Shown here: positions 46,331-58,504 of the stretch, piece by piece | Numbering within the stretch: position 1 is the stretch's first letter | Layout: every line of letters begins with the position of its first letter | Source of the DNA: Bretschneidera sinensis | Lineage: Eukaryota; Streptophyta; Magnoliopsida; Brassicales; Akaniaceae | Direction of reading: 5' to 3' | NCBI GenBank assembly: GCA_023935145.1 | Contig: CM043697.1 | Location: forward strand, 48,026,001-48,090,000 | Length of the DNA: 64,000 nucleotides | Translations under genes and position numbers: made by a program | Notes under the pieces: model-generated | Told to the model about the DNA's origin: nothing | The model's input: only the letters and a program-made list of their open reading frames with translations | Database searches by the model: none

Positions 46331-47784
46331 ACACTATGAGATTAAAACTAAACTCTCTTATATGAGTATTGTGAATTATGCTATAATGGTAGATAAAGAA
46401 TTACAAATTGAGAAAGATGTGATAGAGTTTAGAGGTATGAGGATTTAGCTGAAGAGGTCTAGATTTGATAAATTTAGAGGTGGTAGTAGTATGATTATGC
46501 AGGGTGGGAGACCACCCCAAAGGGGACGTTTCTTGTCCCAAGGAACTGTGATGCAGAGTTAGAGGCAAGCATGATCTGTTGCTTCTGTAGATCAGAATAA
46601 TATTGGTGGGACCCCTAAATTTGGGAGACACACTATGGGAACTAGAGGTTATGGTAGAGGAGTAAGTATGCCACTAAGGGGAAGTGGTAATCTGATGTAT
46701 AATCAAGAGACAAGAGTTTGCTATAAACGTAATCAGACATGGCATCTATCTCAGAATTGTCCTACTCTTATGTGTTTTGTATGTGGTGAGGGAGGACATG
46801 TTAGTGTAGATTGTCTAGTGGGAAAATATGTTGAGATAAGTGCTGGAGGTGTTGGGACAAAACAGGTGGAGAGAGGTGGTGGATCAAGGAGTATGTGTGG
46901 CAAAGGCAAAGGACCAGTAGCTGAGAGAGAATATGTTGGTCAGTTACAACTCAAAGATAGCAGAGTCCATGCATTGACCCAACAGGATCCATAGACCACT
47001 CCTGATATTGCTATGGGTATGATATTTATTCTTGATAGGCCTGCTAGATTATTGATTGATTTTGGTGCAACACATTCTTTGCATCTAGTGTTTATATAAA
47101 ATTTATTGATGCTTGTGTTAGTCCTTTGATGCATGTTGTTATTGTTGAGGTTCCTACTGGGGATAGGGTTATTATCAGGACTATTTATTGGGGTTGTGTA
47201 ATTAGTATGACTGATAGTGAATTTGAAGTTGATTTGTTGCCTTTAGATATGACAAATTTTGATTTAATTTTGGGGATGAATTGGTTATCTGCATATCATG
47301 CTTGGGTAGTTTGTTTTAGGAAAAAATGTGGTGTTCAGGATATGAGGAAAATATGAGTTTAATTTTTAGGGAGAACATAAGATACTTGCCAACTGTCTTA
47401 TTTCTGTCCTGACTACTAGTAGATGGTTGAGGAAGGATTATAAAGGGTATTTGGTGTATGTGGTGGATTCTAGAAAAGAGATTAGGAAGTTAGAAGAAAT
47501 CTTAGTAGTGAAAGATTTTTCTGATGTGTTCCCTAAGGAGTTGTCTGGTTTACCTCCTAACAAGGAGATTGAGTTTTCTATTGATGTGATTTTGGGATCA
47601 GCACCCATATCTATAGCACCTTACAGAATGACACTGGCTGAGTTGAGAGAATTGAAAGTTTAGCTTCAGGAGTAGTTAGATAAACAATTTAGTCGACCTA
47701 GTATGTTGCCTTGGGGAGCCCCTATGTTGTTTGTGAAGAAGAAGGATGAAACGATGAGGTTGTGCATTAATTATAAACAATTGA
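46331..47784 (+). pseudogene. B Gag end, zinc knuckles, protease and start of RT
   Basis: Resumes B's gag directly after the C insertion: LHYEIKTKLSYM, then GGRPPQRGRFLSQG, knuckles around CYKRNQTWHLSQNC (first Cys pair changed to CYKR) and CFVCGEGGHVSVDC (about 46770-46815), protease DRPARLLIDFGATHS (about 47035-47078), LPLDMTNFDLILGMNWL (about 47240-47290), LEEILVVKDFSDVFPKEL and the first RT block [24 protein letters not shown] (about 47712-47784). Stops at about 46994 and 47355 and frame changes make it a pseudogene. The frame is cut at 47784 by the CACTA element. Confidence 0.9.
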
Positions 47785-47812
47785 CATTACAAGATAATTG
47801 ACATTTGCCGGA
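47785..47812 (+). repeat. CACTA left terminal inverted repeat
   Basis: CATTACAAGATAATTGACAT then TTGCCGGA. The first three bases should be CAC in an active element; here T replaces the second C. Confidence 0.7.
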
Positions 47813-48215
47813 ACTTTATTTCCGGTACTTCATAAAAACGCCGCAATATAATAACCGCCGGCGCTTTATTTGCGGCGCTTCCTTGAAGTGCCGCAATATT
47901 CAGAGAACATATAACGGCGCTTTGAAGCACCGTTATATGTTAATCCTAATACATATACCGGTGCTTTAAAGCGTCGAAATATGCTCCTCTGAATATTCTG
48001 ACTCTTCAAAGCGCCGGAATATGAAATGGGTTTCTAGCATATTCCGGCACTTTCAAGGGCCGGAATATGCTCAAAACACATATCATATACCAGTGCTTTG
48101 AAGCGCCGGAATATGAAGTGGGCATATTCCGGCGCTTTGAAGCATCGGTATATGATTCATTACATATTCCGGCGCTTTGAAGCACTGGAATATGCTAAAA
48201 ATTTCTCATATATAA
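47805..48215 (+). repeat. CACTA subterminal hairpin array
   Basis: About eight imperfect palindromes of about 33 bases, typified by CATATTCCGGCGCTTTGAAG followed by CGCCGGAATATG. Each folds on itself with a short TTTGAA-type loop; some are exact in the stem, others carry one or two changes. CACTA elements have subterminal TnpA-binding repeats at this place. Confidence 0.88.
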
Positions 48216-49274
48216 AGCTTGCCGCACCATTTTTCCTGTAATTTTTCGCCCAAATTTTTTTCCCTACTCCACCGTGCCAACCCGAAATTTTTTTTTCTGC
48301 TCTACCTTCACCGCACCATTTTTTCCACACTAATTTTTCTTGCTCCCTTAGCTCCACTGCACCGTTTTCCCCACACTAATTCTACCTGTTGCTGCTTCAT
48401 TTTGGCTGTCGCCCTTTGCTCCCCCACCACATTTTTTGGTAAACACCTGTAATTGTTCCTTTACTTTTTACAACGTTTTTTTTCTTCTTTTAAGTACAAT
48501 TGAGTGGCTGTAATTTTGTTTTTTTGTGGCTATTTTGTACTTGTATGCTGCGTTTGGTTGCCGAGAAAAGGGAGGAAAATGGAGGAATTTTTTTTGGGGA
48601 TCTAGATAATTTTAAATATATGCATAAGTTGCCTTAGATGTGGATCATATACTTAGTTGATTTTGTGCGTTTTTTATCCATTGACATTGAAATCATGACT
48701 GTTACCTATGTATTTGGACATCTCTATTACAGTGTTTGATAGTTACATTTTAAGGTTCAGAATGTTTATGGGGCCGAAGCTCTTGAATTTCTTTGGATGA
48801 TGTGAGATAAATTGATGCATTTGGTACTGAAAAATTCATGTTCTAAGATTTTGTGCTCAACTCAATTAGTTAGAGAATGGAATATACTTTCTGCCTTTTA
48901 TTCTTTTTGACATATTTTCCAGTGGTTACATCTATTTACATCAAGCATCTAAATTTATTACATGCATAGCCATCTATGTCTTCAAATTTTGAAATTATGA
49001 AGAATTCTTTAGCAGTGATGTTGTGAGTGGGAGTTCTATCAAACAGTTATACTCGTGATTTGAGTGTCGTTTTATTTAGTTGGGTTCCATGTCTGCATAA
49101 TTTTGTGTATGTTGTTTCCTGTGAGACCTATAATTTTCCTCTTTATGATGGATATCTTGGCCAACATTTATAGTTTCCGTGCAATTGATGTAAATTCACC
49201 CCTTACTTTTCATCTTAGTATTTGCTTTGGGCTTGTATGACACCACTGAATTCTGAAGATGGTCTGCATCAAAA
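48216..49274 (+). other. CACTA non-coding stretch before the captured exon
   Basis: About 1 kb, T-rich. An open frame at 48219-48452 is rich in Phe, Leu and His and looks like chance. It may include promoter and leader of the transposase gene and intron sequence that came with the TM9SF fragment; nothing firm. Confidence 0.5.
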
Positions 49275-49448
49275 TCAATAATTTTGTTTCTTGTGCTTCT
49301 TATTTTTATGGTGGCTTTAGTTGGTGTATTTTATCCTTATAATCGAGGAGCTTTGTTTACCACACTGGTTTTCATATATGCTCTCACTTCAGGGATTGCA
49401 GGTTATACTACTGTCTCTTTCTATTGCCAGCTGGAAGGAACTAATTGG
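49275..49448 (+). pseudogene. Captured host gene fragment: TM9SF/EMP70 (nonaspanin) exon
   Basis: The frame reads FMVALVGVFYPYNRGALF, TTLVFIYALTSGIAGYT and TVSFYCQLEGTNWV. This is the highly conserved transmembrane region of TM9SF (EMP70) proteins, nine-pass membrane proteins of endosomes and Golgi. It covers parts of two membrane segments, about 58 codons, and has no stop. The match ends exactly at TGG before GTATGT (49449-49454), a good splice donor, so the fragment is an exon with its intron boundary, copied from genomic DNA. The rest of the gene (about 600 residues in the family) is absent nearby. It lies inside the CACTA element, upstream of TnpD and on the same strand, where it might be read as part of a chimeric transcript. 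Confidence 0.88.
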
Positions 49449-50530
49449 GTATGTGACTTTGGATTTCTTTTCATTTCCCTTGCTATATATTAATCTTAGC
49501 TTTTCCATTCTCAAACTTCGATAGGCTCTCTAATTATAGTTTTCTGTCTTTTATTGTGATCGTGTTTGAGCTTAATTTCTTTTTTATCAAAATATTTGTA
49601 CTTAATTTCCATATTTGGAATCAAATTTTCCAGTGTTATTATTGGACTAGTTGTTTCTACCTCTGATACAATACTTTCAAGTATTCTCCAACAAGAATGA
49701 AATTATACTTTCTTAATTTTTTGAAAGTTGATTCTTTTAAAATCAGCATGGCTATAAAGTCTTTTATGTGTAAAATCAGCAGCCATTCTTCTAAAGGCCC
49801 CCAGATATATTTATCTAATCATTAAACATATTTTTGAATAGTTTTGTTGGTTAATCCAATATCTAAGGTATATCTTGGTGTATTTCTAATTTATAAAAAA
49901 ACTTTGTTATCCTGGTAATGATGAGTATGATTATAAGTATGCAGTCCATTTAGGATGATGCACTAAAAGCATTGTTTGTTTGGTTGATTTTTGGGTTGTA
50001 TGCAGTCCATTTATATACTGATCTTTCATTAGTTTGAACACTGAAGGCTATTGTATTAAAAAAACTAATTGTTAATTAGAAAATAGTTCTTCATATTAAT
50101 GTTGAGGCCATTCCATAATTTTCCTTGTATTGTTTAGAGTGGTGAATATGCACTTTATCTATTGCTTCATTTATATCAGACAAGTTTTCTTCTTATTTTT
50201 TAGTACTATTGCTTGAAATAAATTGCAGTTTTTTTGCTTGGTTTAACTTATCATTGCCAATGAACCAGGCAATTCCCAAAGAGCACAAGGCCAAATGATT
50301 GTAGATCCTTAGATTAGGGTTTTGTTATATGATCTGCTCAAATCTTTATTATCTTGGTTACAAGAGCACAAGGCCAAACCAAGAATTAATTAGGCCATTA
50401 TATATATTCATGGTGCTTTATTATTACTCGATTTTACTTGATCCCATATTAATTCTCTGATAACATTATTGGTCTGATCTGTCTATAAAGATTAGCTAGA
50501 ATTCAGCCCAAACAGGCCACCACCTTTGTT

Positions 50531-50601
<71 letters not shown>

Positions 50602-50889
50602 TGCACAGGTCATTCATATGATGCAGCAACATGCTTCAATTATTATCTCATGCACGTCTTAATGTTGGCAACTAATCTTCCATCTTTTGTTTGTTGTAAA
50701 ATTTTATTACTTTATTTATCATTCAAGCAATATGAAGCATCAGTACTCCTTATTCTTTTGGATTTAGTTTGTATATAATATTAAATATACATTGAAGGGT
50801 TTTGTGATTATGCCTTCTTTTGCCAAAATTATTACAATTTCTGACTTTGTTAATATTGTTTTAGGAAAGTCTATTGGGGTCATTTAAAA
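49449..50889 (+). other. CACTA non-coding stretch, may include captured TM9SF intron
   Basis: 1.4 kb, AT-rich, starting with the splice donor of the TM9SF exon. No coding frame recognised. A (TA)n run lies at 50533-50600. GAGCACAAGGCCAAA occurs twice about 90 bases apart (about 50280 and 50367). Confidence 0.6.
50533..50600 (+). repeat. (TA)n microsatellite
   Basis: 34 uninterrupted TA units. Confidence 0.97.
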
Positions 50890-53800
50890 ATGGATAAAAG
50901 TTGGATAGATAAACCGAGGTCGAGTAAAGCCTATATGGATGGTGTTGCAAACTTTATTAGATTTGTGTGTCAGAAAGCTTGTGGTCATGGTAGTATTGTT
51001 TGTCCATGTAGGAGATGTGGTAATTGTTATTCATTCGAACCAGAAATTGTTCAGGAGCATCTATTGTATAATGGGTTTAGTCCAGGTTGCACCTAGTGGG
51101 TTTTTCATGGGGAGAAAGTCTCTCGTATAGACCACACTCACACTAGTTCACAACCCACTAGTGTTCCAGGTAGCTTCATGGGGCAAGATGACGTTTTGAG
51201 TTTGCTCCGAGGTGCCTTCGAGGTTACTTGTGAAAACCCAAACAATGAACCGTTAAGTTTAGGAATCGAAGTGGGATCTTCAAATGAGCATGGTGAAGAG
51301 CAACAGGCTCATGGTAGGTTTGAGTTCAATAATTATAGTGATCTTATCGCAATTTGATGAAAGATTACGATACTGAACTTTATCTGGGTTGTCAGAATTT
51401 CACAAAGTTAAATTTCATGTTATATCTACTACACCTCAAATGTTTGAATGGGTGGTATGGTAAATCTCTGACTATGTTGCTTGAGTTTATCAACATGGCA
51501 TTTTCGATGTGTGCTCCATTGCCATCAAATTATTATGAAGCCATGAAGATTATCAAAGGATTGGGTCTTGGCTATGAGAAGATTCATGTTTGTCCTAATG
51601 ACTGCACACTGTATTGGAGTGAGCATGTGAATGATGAATTTTGTCATGCATTTGGTGTGCCACGGTGGGTTAGAAACAATGCTGATGATGAGGATCCATT
51701 GAATGAGATGGATGGTCAATCGAAAAAGAAAAAGCCAGCTAAAGTATTGCGTTATTTTCTGTTGATACCGAGTTGAAGAGGATATATATGTCATCTAAAA
51801 CGGCTTCATTAATGAGATGGCATGATAAAGATCGAACAAAGGATGGGATTTTAAGACACCTGGTGGATGGATTAGCTTGGAATGAATTTAATACTTTGTA
51901 TCCGGATTTTGCAGCTAATCCTCGGAGTGTTAGGCTTGGCCTAGCTAGTGACGGGTTCAATCCCTTTCGAACAATGAGTTCAACTTATAGCACATGGCCC
52001 GTTCTTTTGGTCCCATACAACTTGCCACCATGGCTTTGCATGAAGCAAACATCCTTCCTCCTTTCAATGGTTATTCCTGGTGAGAAAAGCCCTGGTAATG
52101 ATATTGATATCTTTTTGCAGCCTCTCATGGAAGAGTTGAAACAATTATGGGATGGTTTTGATGCGTCTGATGCGTCCACCAATCAAAGCTTTAAGCTGCG
52201 CGCTTCTCTTCTTTGGACCATTAATGATTTTCCAGCATGTGCAAACTTATCTGGTTGGAGCACCAAGGGGTGGGTTGCTTGTCCATGTTGTGGGGAATCT
52301 ACGCATTCTGTATGGTTAAAACACGGGAGAAAGTTTTGCTATATGGGTCATCGTCGATGGTTAGTAGAAAACTATGAGTTTCGTTTTCAAAAGGATCAAT
52401 TTGATGGCACCATAGAGTTGGGATCTGCTCCTGTTCCACCATCTGGGCATGATGTTTTAAGACAACTAGAGGGAGGAAACTATCTCTATGGTAGAACCTC
52501 GAAGCCTAGAATAGGGCAAGAGAGGAAGTTGGTACCTCTACAGGGCAAGTGCTAGTGGATGAAGTTGATAACCTTTTTGAGGGTCTAGACGATTTCCTTG
52601 AAAATGTTGATAATGAGGGTCTTCTCATGGATGAGGGAGTTATAGATACATTGCTGAAAAAAAGAAGCATTTTTTTTTAGTTACCATATTGGAAAGGCAA
52701 TCTATTGTGTCATAATTTAGATGTGATGCATATAGAGAAGAATGTATGTGATAATTTGATTGGAACAATATTGATTATAGATGGTAAGACTAAAGATAAT
52801 AAAAAAGCACGTCGCGATCTCGAGGAAATTGGTGTTAGGAAAGACCTCCATTTAGTTGTTCTTCCTAATGGAAAAGATCACTCGCCTCCAACATGCTACA
52901 CTATGTCCACGAAGGAGAAGCAGAATTTCTTGACAGTTTTGGCAAATCTTAAAGTTCCTGATGGGTATACATAAAACATCTCGAGATGTGTCAACCTAAA
53001 GAATCGTAAGTTGTTAAACTTAAAGAGTTATGATGGTCACATATTGATGCAAGAAATCCTTCCGATTACCTTAAGAGCATCTTTGCCCAGACATGTTGTA
53101 GCAGTTGTTTCTGAGTTATCATCATTTTTCAAAGCTTTATGCTCTAAAGCCCTTGATCCCCATGAGCTTGACATATTGGAGTCGTGTGTTGCTTTGACAC
53201 TCTGCCATTTGGAGAAAATATTCCCCCCGGGTTTCTTTATCATTATGGTTCATTTTATCATTCACTTAGCCTCCGAGGCTAGACTTGGTGGCCTCAAACA
53301 CTACAGGTGGATGTATCATGTTGAGAGGTTAGATGTTCAAAGCTAATTTGTGCACTTTGTTTTTTTTTATATTATCGGCTACTTAATTTATCTTTATGTT
53401 TTAGCTTTGCAAGGTATTTAGTGCGCTTGAAATCATATGTACGTAATAGAAGTCGACCTGAGGGGTCAATTGCTTAAGGATACAATGGGAAAGAGTGTCT
53501 AACATATTGTTCCCAATACTTCAAAGGTGTAGAGACAAAATTCAACCGCCCTCAAAGGAACATTGATACTGTAGATTATCCGGAGGAATACATGTTTTCC
53601 TCGGGTGGATGGATAATGGGAAAGATTGTAAGTGTTGAGCTCGATGACATGTCATTGGCTCAAGCACATCGTTATGTGTTGCTCCATAATGATAAACTTT
53701 CTGACCTTCATAGGTTAGTATCAATAAAGGAACTTAGTAATCATGTGTTTAAATTGAGTTGTTATTATATGTTATTATGACTGTGATGGATAACAGTTAG

Positions 53801-54623
53801 TTAAAAATATCAATTATTGCACCGAATTTTTGGTTGCTCAAAGACTAACCAACCGTTCCAATCGACCAATACAAAGTCTCGAACAAAAATGGTTGGTTGA
53901 GAAATTTCCTTCATGGCTTATGAGACAGGTTAGGCATAATAACAATTGTCTTTGAATGTTATAAGTGTATTCAATAAAACATTGACTGTTGTTGTCCCAT
54001 ATTAATTGTTGGAAAATGTTTAGATGCCATGGATGGTGGATAACGATTATTCAGATGAAATAATTGCCTTTGTTCAAGGTCCGAATAATGTTGTTAGGAG
54101 ATTTAATGGATTCAACATCAACGGCTTTAAATTCCACACAAAGGAACGTGAGAGGTTTAGACGATCTCAAAATTCGGGTGTTATGGTTGAAGCAGATGAT
54201 AAAATGTATTATGGTGTGCTCAAAGATATCATCAAGTTGGATTACTATGGGACGTTTAAGATTGTGTTGTTCCGTTGTGATTGGGTGGATATTAATTCAC
54301 CAAGGGGTTTAAAGAAAGATGCAAGTGGGTGCATTCTCGTGAACTTGAATAGGTTCATACACACTGGTCAATTATTGAAGGATGACCCGTACGTTGTTTC
54401 ATCTCAAGCGAAACAAGTGTTTTATGTGCAAGACCCAACAAGAAAGGAATGGTATCATGTTGTGATCACAAAGCCAAGGGACCTATACAAAATGGGGGAA
54501 AAAACACAGGAAGAGGATGATAACACTTACAATCAGTGCATGCCTTCTAATGTAGTGGTAGACGATCAATTAGATTGTATCTCAACTTGGGCTAGGATGG
54601 ACATTGACGAAGACACCAACTAG
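50890..54623 (+). pseudogene. CACTA TnpD-like transposase, broken
   Basis: The transposase cuts and joins CACTA ends. ATG 50890 starts the zinc-binding transposase-associated domain: MDKSWIDKPRSSKAYMDGV, then IVCPCRRCGN, with TAG at 51094-51096 before WVFHGE. The transposase_21 domain follows: CPNDCTLYWSEH (about 51595-51630), a frameshift near 51772, RLGLASDGFNPF, YSTWPVLLVPYNLPPWLCM, IPGEKSPGNDIDIFLQPL and WSTKGWVACPCC (about 51925-52290). A stop at 52553 and a degraded linker lead to HNLDVMHIEKNVCDNLIGT (about 52710-52765). A DUF4218 region covers 53010-53340 and, after a probable intron (53343-53404), VRLKSYVRNRSRPEGSIA and CSQYFKGVETKFNRP. DUF4216 (54024-54623) includes GRL-free motif YYGVLKDIIKLDYYGTFKIV and FRCDWVDI, and is fully open. 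Several stops make it non-functional. Confidence 0.92.
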
Positions 54624-55024
54624 TTTTATGTGCATTTCCATGTAATTGTATTTGGATGTGTATTTATGCTATGCACATGTGTGTTAAAGAGATTTGTAAT
54701 GTTTTATTGTTTTCTTTCGGGTTACTGTTGCTTTGTATCCCTTAACGTTTTTGCATACAGTATGTGGAATATTACATCAGAATGTCATAAATTCCTGTTT
54801 TAGTTGTATGATTGATTATTGCTTGTTCTTTAAATCCTATTTGAACCACTTATTTGTTCACTTATTCACAGGTTCTCAACAGTTATTGATTGCTGCATTT
54901 GCTTGGAGCCCTTGACCATTCCTATCTTTCAGGTGTGGTTCTTCTAATTCTTGTTAACTCTTAATACATTCTTGATAGTGTGAGATATAATCATTTTTAT
55001 GTTTTTATGTATACAGATTGCAAG
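54624..55024 (+). other. Spacer between TnpD-like and TnpA-like genes
   Basis: 400 bases, T-rich, no gene seen; presumably TnpD 3' UTR and TnpA leader or intron. Confidence 0.6.
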
Positions 55025-56276
55025 ATGTATAGGTTAAAATATATTCCTCCCTCAGTCAGAGGTAACATGTCAAACCAGGCTCCAACCGAGTCTTCACACC
55101 ATCAAGAAGATATTGAACATGAGCATGAGTATCACCTTGATGATGATTATGACTCGCAAAATGATTCTGAGACCGAGCCAATAACAACCGTAAGTGAAAA
55201 CAATGATAATGAACAATACGAGATAATTGGTAATTTTTGTATTTTAATACATTCTCTTTATAACTAGTTTGATATCACATTGTTATACTAATTATAAAAT
55301 TTATGTTTTCAATGTATAGATTCTGAAGGGAGGGTGAGGAAGTAAACACGTGTCCTGAGAACCTAACAAGTGTGGTCCCTTGAACATGGGGAAAAAATTG
55401 TGGTCCACTTCAATGCACGTAACCAGTCTATTAAAAAAGGTGGCCAAATATTAAGTAGCTGGTTGGGCAAGGTTGCAAAGCGAGGGAACCTTTGTCCGCT
55501 TAATTACACGAATTGGAAGAAGGTCCCTTCTAACTACAAGAAGGATCTTGTTTTATTGATTCGGGTAAGTAACAATTTAATTTTGGGTTTTCTTCCAAAT
55601 TTTTTTTGTTATTATTGTTTTTTTATGGTGTTGTACACGCATAATCCTTAACACTAATAATGCTTATTTGACATCGATTTCCTTTCTTTGTGGTAGAGGA
55701 AGTTCCATTACCCTATGATTGAGGCGATAGACAAAATTTTATTGAGGATGATAGGGAAAAAACGGAAGGACTATCGATATGTGCTTAAAAGGGACCACGT
55801 GAGGAACAAAACAAAAGCATAAGTTTTGAGTAATAATGTTCCTAAAGGAGTAGATCAAGACTAGTGGAAGCAACTGGTGAACTACTGGTTCTCTGAGCAG
55901 AGTGAGGTTGTTTTTTCAATATTATGTTCATTTGGATTCTCATTGTTTCTATTTTTCTAATAAGGACTTATTATTCAGTTGGTTTATTATTAGTGTAGAA
56001 ATATTCTACTATAGGGACAGCTGCACGTGAAAGACAAAAATGTCCTCACACGACCGGTTCAAAGAGTTTTGCTAGAAGATAGGATGAATATGTGAGTTCA
56101 TTTGCTTCAATCATCCAATCTTTCTTTGAGCAGTCACTATTTGAACTCTTTTAAAAAATGGTAGGAAATGAAACACGGAAATGAGCCCGGGCGCGTAGAG
56201 TTTTTTGCTGAAACTCATAAACACAAGGATGGGACTTTCATTGATGAACCATTACGACAATTTGTGGTAAGTTCAT
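55025..56276 (+). pseudogene. CACTA TnpA-like (transposase_24 family) gene, exons 1-5
   Basis: TnpA-like proteins bind subterminal repeats and help transposition. ATG 55025 (MYRLKYIPPSVRGNMSNQ) starts an acidic exon ending at 55229 with a GT donor. Exon 2 (55320-55564) has two stops near its start, then VWSLEHGEKIVVHFN, ILSSWLGKVAKRGNLCPL and NYKKDLVLLIR. Exon 3 (55697-55906) reads RKFHYPMIEAIDKILLRMIG and KKRKDYRYVLKRDHVRN, with two stops, then WKQLVNYWFSEQSE. Exon 4 is 56015-56091 (RQKCPHTTGSKSFARR) and exon 5 is 56165-56276 (MKHGNEPGRVEFFAETHKHK, DGTFIDEPLRQFV). All follow GT-AG boundaries and match the order of the plant transposase_24 (Ptta/En/Spm) domain. The next exon is at 63830. Confidence 0.87.
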
Positions 56277-58504
56277 TTACATATATGATGGAATGCTTGA
56301 GTCCTATCTCATTTGTTGGTTGATCAAAGAAGAAAATTGCATTTATTTGTCATGGTTGCTCTTTTAAAGCTGATGTTATCTTTTACTGTAAATTTAGATT
56401 CTTTTACTGAGATCAAGTCCAATAAAAGTCCTGAAAAGGCAACTCCATTAGAAGTTCTCCTCACCCTATGCCATCCTTTTGAGCTTTATCGATGATAGAT
56501 GTAAAATGAAGTCTATATGCTCCTACTATATAGTCTAGTGAATGGGAGTTATCATATGAGTTATGTATATATTGCTACTTAAACTGTGCATCTTGTTCTG
56601 ATAATTAGATTGAGTCTTCAAAACTTGAAAATCATTTGAAAAAATAATGTTTTTTAGGAGTTAAATTAAAGAAAACACTATCTTGATAGCTTATGTTATA
56701 TTAATAAACCTTTGCAGTTGACACCTAATTTTATGATAGGTAGCTTGGGTTTTTTTAGCTCATATTTTTTTCCCTACTGATTCATGTAAGTGTCTATGTA
56801 ACAAGAAGCCATATACAAAGCAAAAAAGAACTAATGATGTAAATTAGGCAACTGATAAACTCAAGTAATTTGCAGCTTGTCATTGCTAGACTAAAATGAT
56901 TTTTTTATTTATAAAGGGTAGTTTAAGGGAGTTTGATTGTTGGAGAGATTATTTCTGCAAAACTTAAAGAATCTGATGCTAATGGTTTGCGCCGTAAGTC
57001 CATCAAATTTTTCTCTGTTTGATTAAGATTTAGTCTGGTGCATACGCATCTTGTTTTTCATTTTCCTTTTTGATTTCCCCACCTGTTCACATACTGCCTT
57101 CTTCATTGCAAACGCATGCACCATATGCTTTAGTGTCCCTTTTCTTGTCTTCTGGTGGGCACTTCCTGGTTTACTTGACCTGTTCTGCATCAACTTATTA
57201 TGTATTTGTTTGTTTATTTACCTATTTATTATTATAAGTTTGAGTATTTACCTATTTATTATTATAAGTTTGAGTAGGTTGATTTTAAAGGTAAAATCTC
57301 AACGCTATAAAATAAATGATGCTCTAACTTTGAATATGTAGAGATCTGGGTCACTCAAGACAGCGAGGAAGATGTATGAATGCTTTGATCTTCCATAAGT
57401 TTCAATTAATTTATCACCATGCCAACAAAAAAGGAACATATCTTAATATATAGCATACAGATATGACTTTTATGAATGGTTAATTATCAGTTTCATATAT
57501 CAAAAACAGAATTTAAAATTTTGAGATCCATATGAATATAAAAAACTTACAATTGATGCTAAAATGAACATAGACATGTGTAAGTTATCTAATCTGTCTT
57601 CCAGTGCGGTAATATGTTTGTTGCTTTCGTCATCAAGGAACTTTTTTCTTTTCATTTTTCTTACATTATTTAGAGCATTTATTTTCAAAAATTCTCCCAT
57701 TATATTGCTCCTGCTTTTTCGAACTCGAGAATTTAAATGCTTGCTTAGATCATCATACTCTCTTTCGGATTTTGATACTAGTAGATGATTACATTTTAAG
57801 TAACCGTATCGTTTTGACATCGTGTGTGAGACAGAACCTTGTTTTTTTTTTTTGTATCAACTATGATGGCATTCCTCTATATATATATATTTTTTTTGTA
57901 TCAACTCAAAAGTCCTAACTGTTTCTGGTGCTGGAAACTAGTTGGAGGCAGCGGCACTTGATTTATTAGTATAGTTGATGTGTTGGCACATAATGTCGAT
58001 ACTGGGGAGAACATTGAAATTAAATGTAAAGGAAAAATGATTAAATTTTCAGCTCTTTCTCTCTTGATGCTTTAGCTCCTTTATGGTGTCCTTCAAAATG
58101 AACACACTTCTCTTTTATTTTTTCAAAAATTTAATTTTGTTAAGATCTTTGGGAAATATTTTTAAAGAAGGTTTTAAGCTACAGAGTTATCCTCTAAAGA
58201 ATACAAAATTGGGTGATGTCTATTGGTTTCCCCCTTATCATGTTCTCTGTGCTGTGGCAAGAAGCAAATAAACTCTCCTGACAGATGAGCTGACCTAAAG
58301 TTTACAGATAATATTTATTGGAATTTCTCCTTGGTGATCTTTCAATTGAGCTCATCAATTATTTTTTGGGGCTCTGTTTCTGGTCCATTTAAGCTTGCTA
58401 TTTGGTTGGCTTTGTAGCTTGAACAACGACATGGGATCAAGTTTGTTATGATTTTATACGGACACTATTGACAGGATTTTATAAGGTTATTTATAGTTTG
58501 GCTC
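56277..58504 (+). other. TnpA large intron, left part
   Basis: The 7.55-kb intron (56277-63829) holds the patellin fragment and element D. This part has no identified gene. An exon-like frame ending at a good donor (VGEIISAKLKESDANGLR, to 56993) could splice to 57342 (IWVTQDSEEDV), but I cannot name it. A 30-bp direct duplication (TATTTACCTATTTATTATTA...) is at about 57216-57275. Sequence just left of 58505 may be the 3' UTR of the captured patellin gene. Confidence 0.55.
57500..57820 (-). CDS. Unidentified minus-strand ORF in the TnpA intron
   Basis: 106 codons from ATG 57820, Lys/Arg/Ser-rich, with a helical, perhaps coiled-coil stretch around DDESNKHITALEDRLDNLHM and a hydrophobic end MFILASIVSFLYSYG. 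I do not recognise it. It has the same orientation as the patellin fragment 0.7 kb away, so it might be another captured piece, but it may equally be a chance frame. Confidence 0.22.
   Translation of the reverse strand: MSKRYGYLKCNHLLVSKSEREYDDLSKHLNSRVRKSRSNIMGEFLKINALNNVRKMKRKKFLDDESNKHITALEDRLDNLHMSMFILASIVSFLYSYGSQNFKFCF

Noticed and set aside
47805..48215. Hairpin units as a CRISPR array or attenuator series
   Set aside because: They sit exactly at a CACTA terminus where subterminal repeats belong; spacers are not unique sequences of constant length.
48219..48452. 77-codon frame after the hairpin array as a small CACTA gene
   Set aside because: Low complexity (Phe, Leu, His), no family resemblance and no supported transcript.
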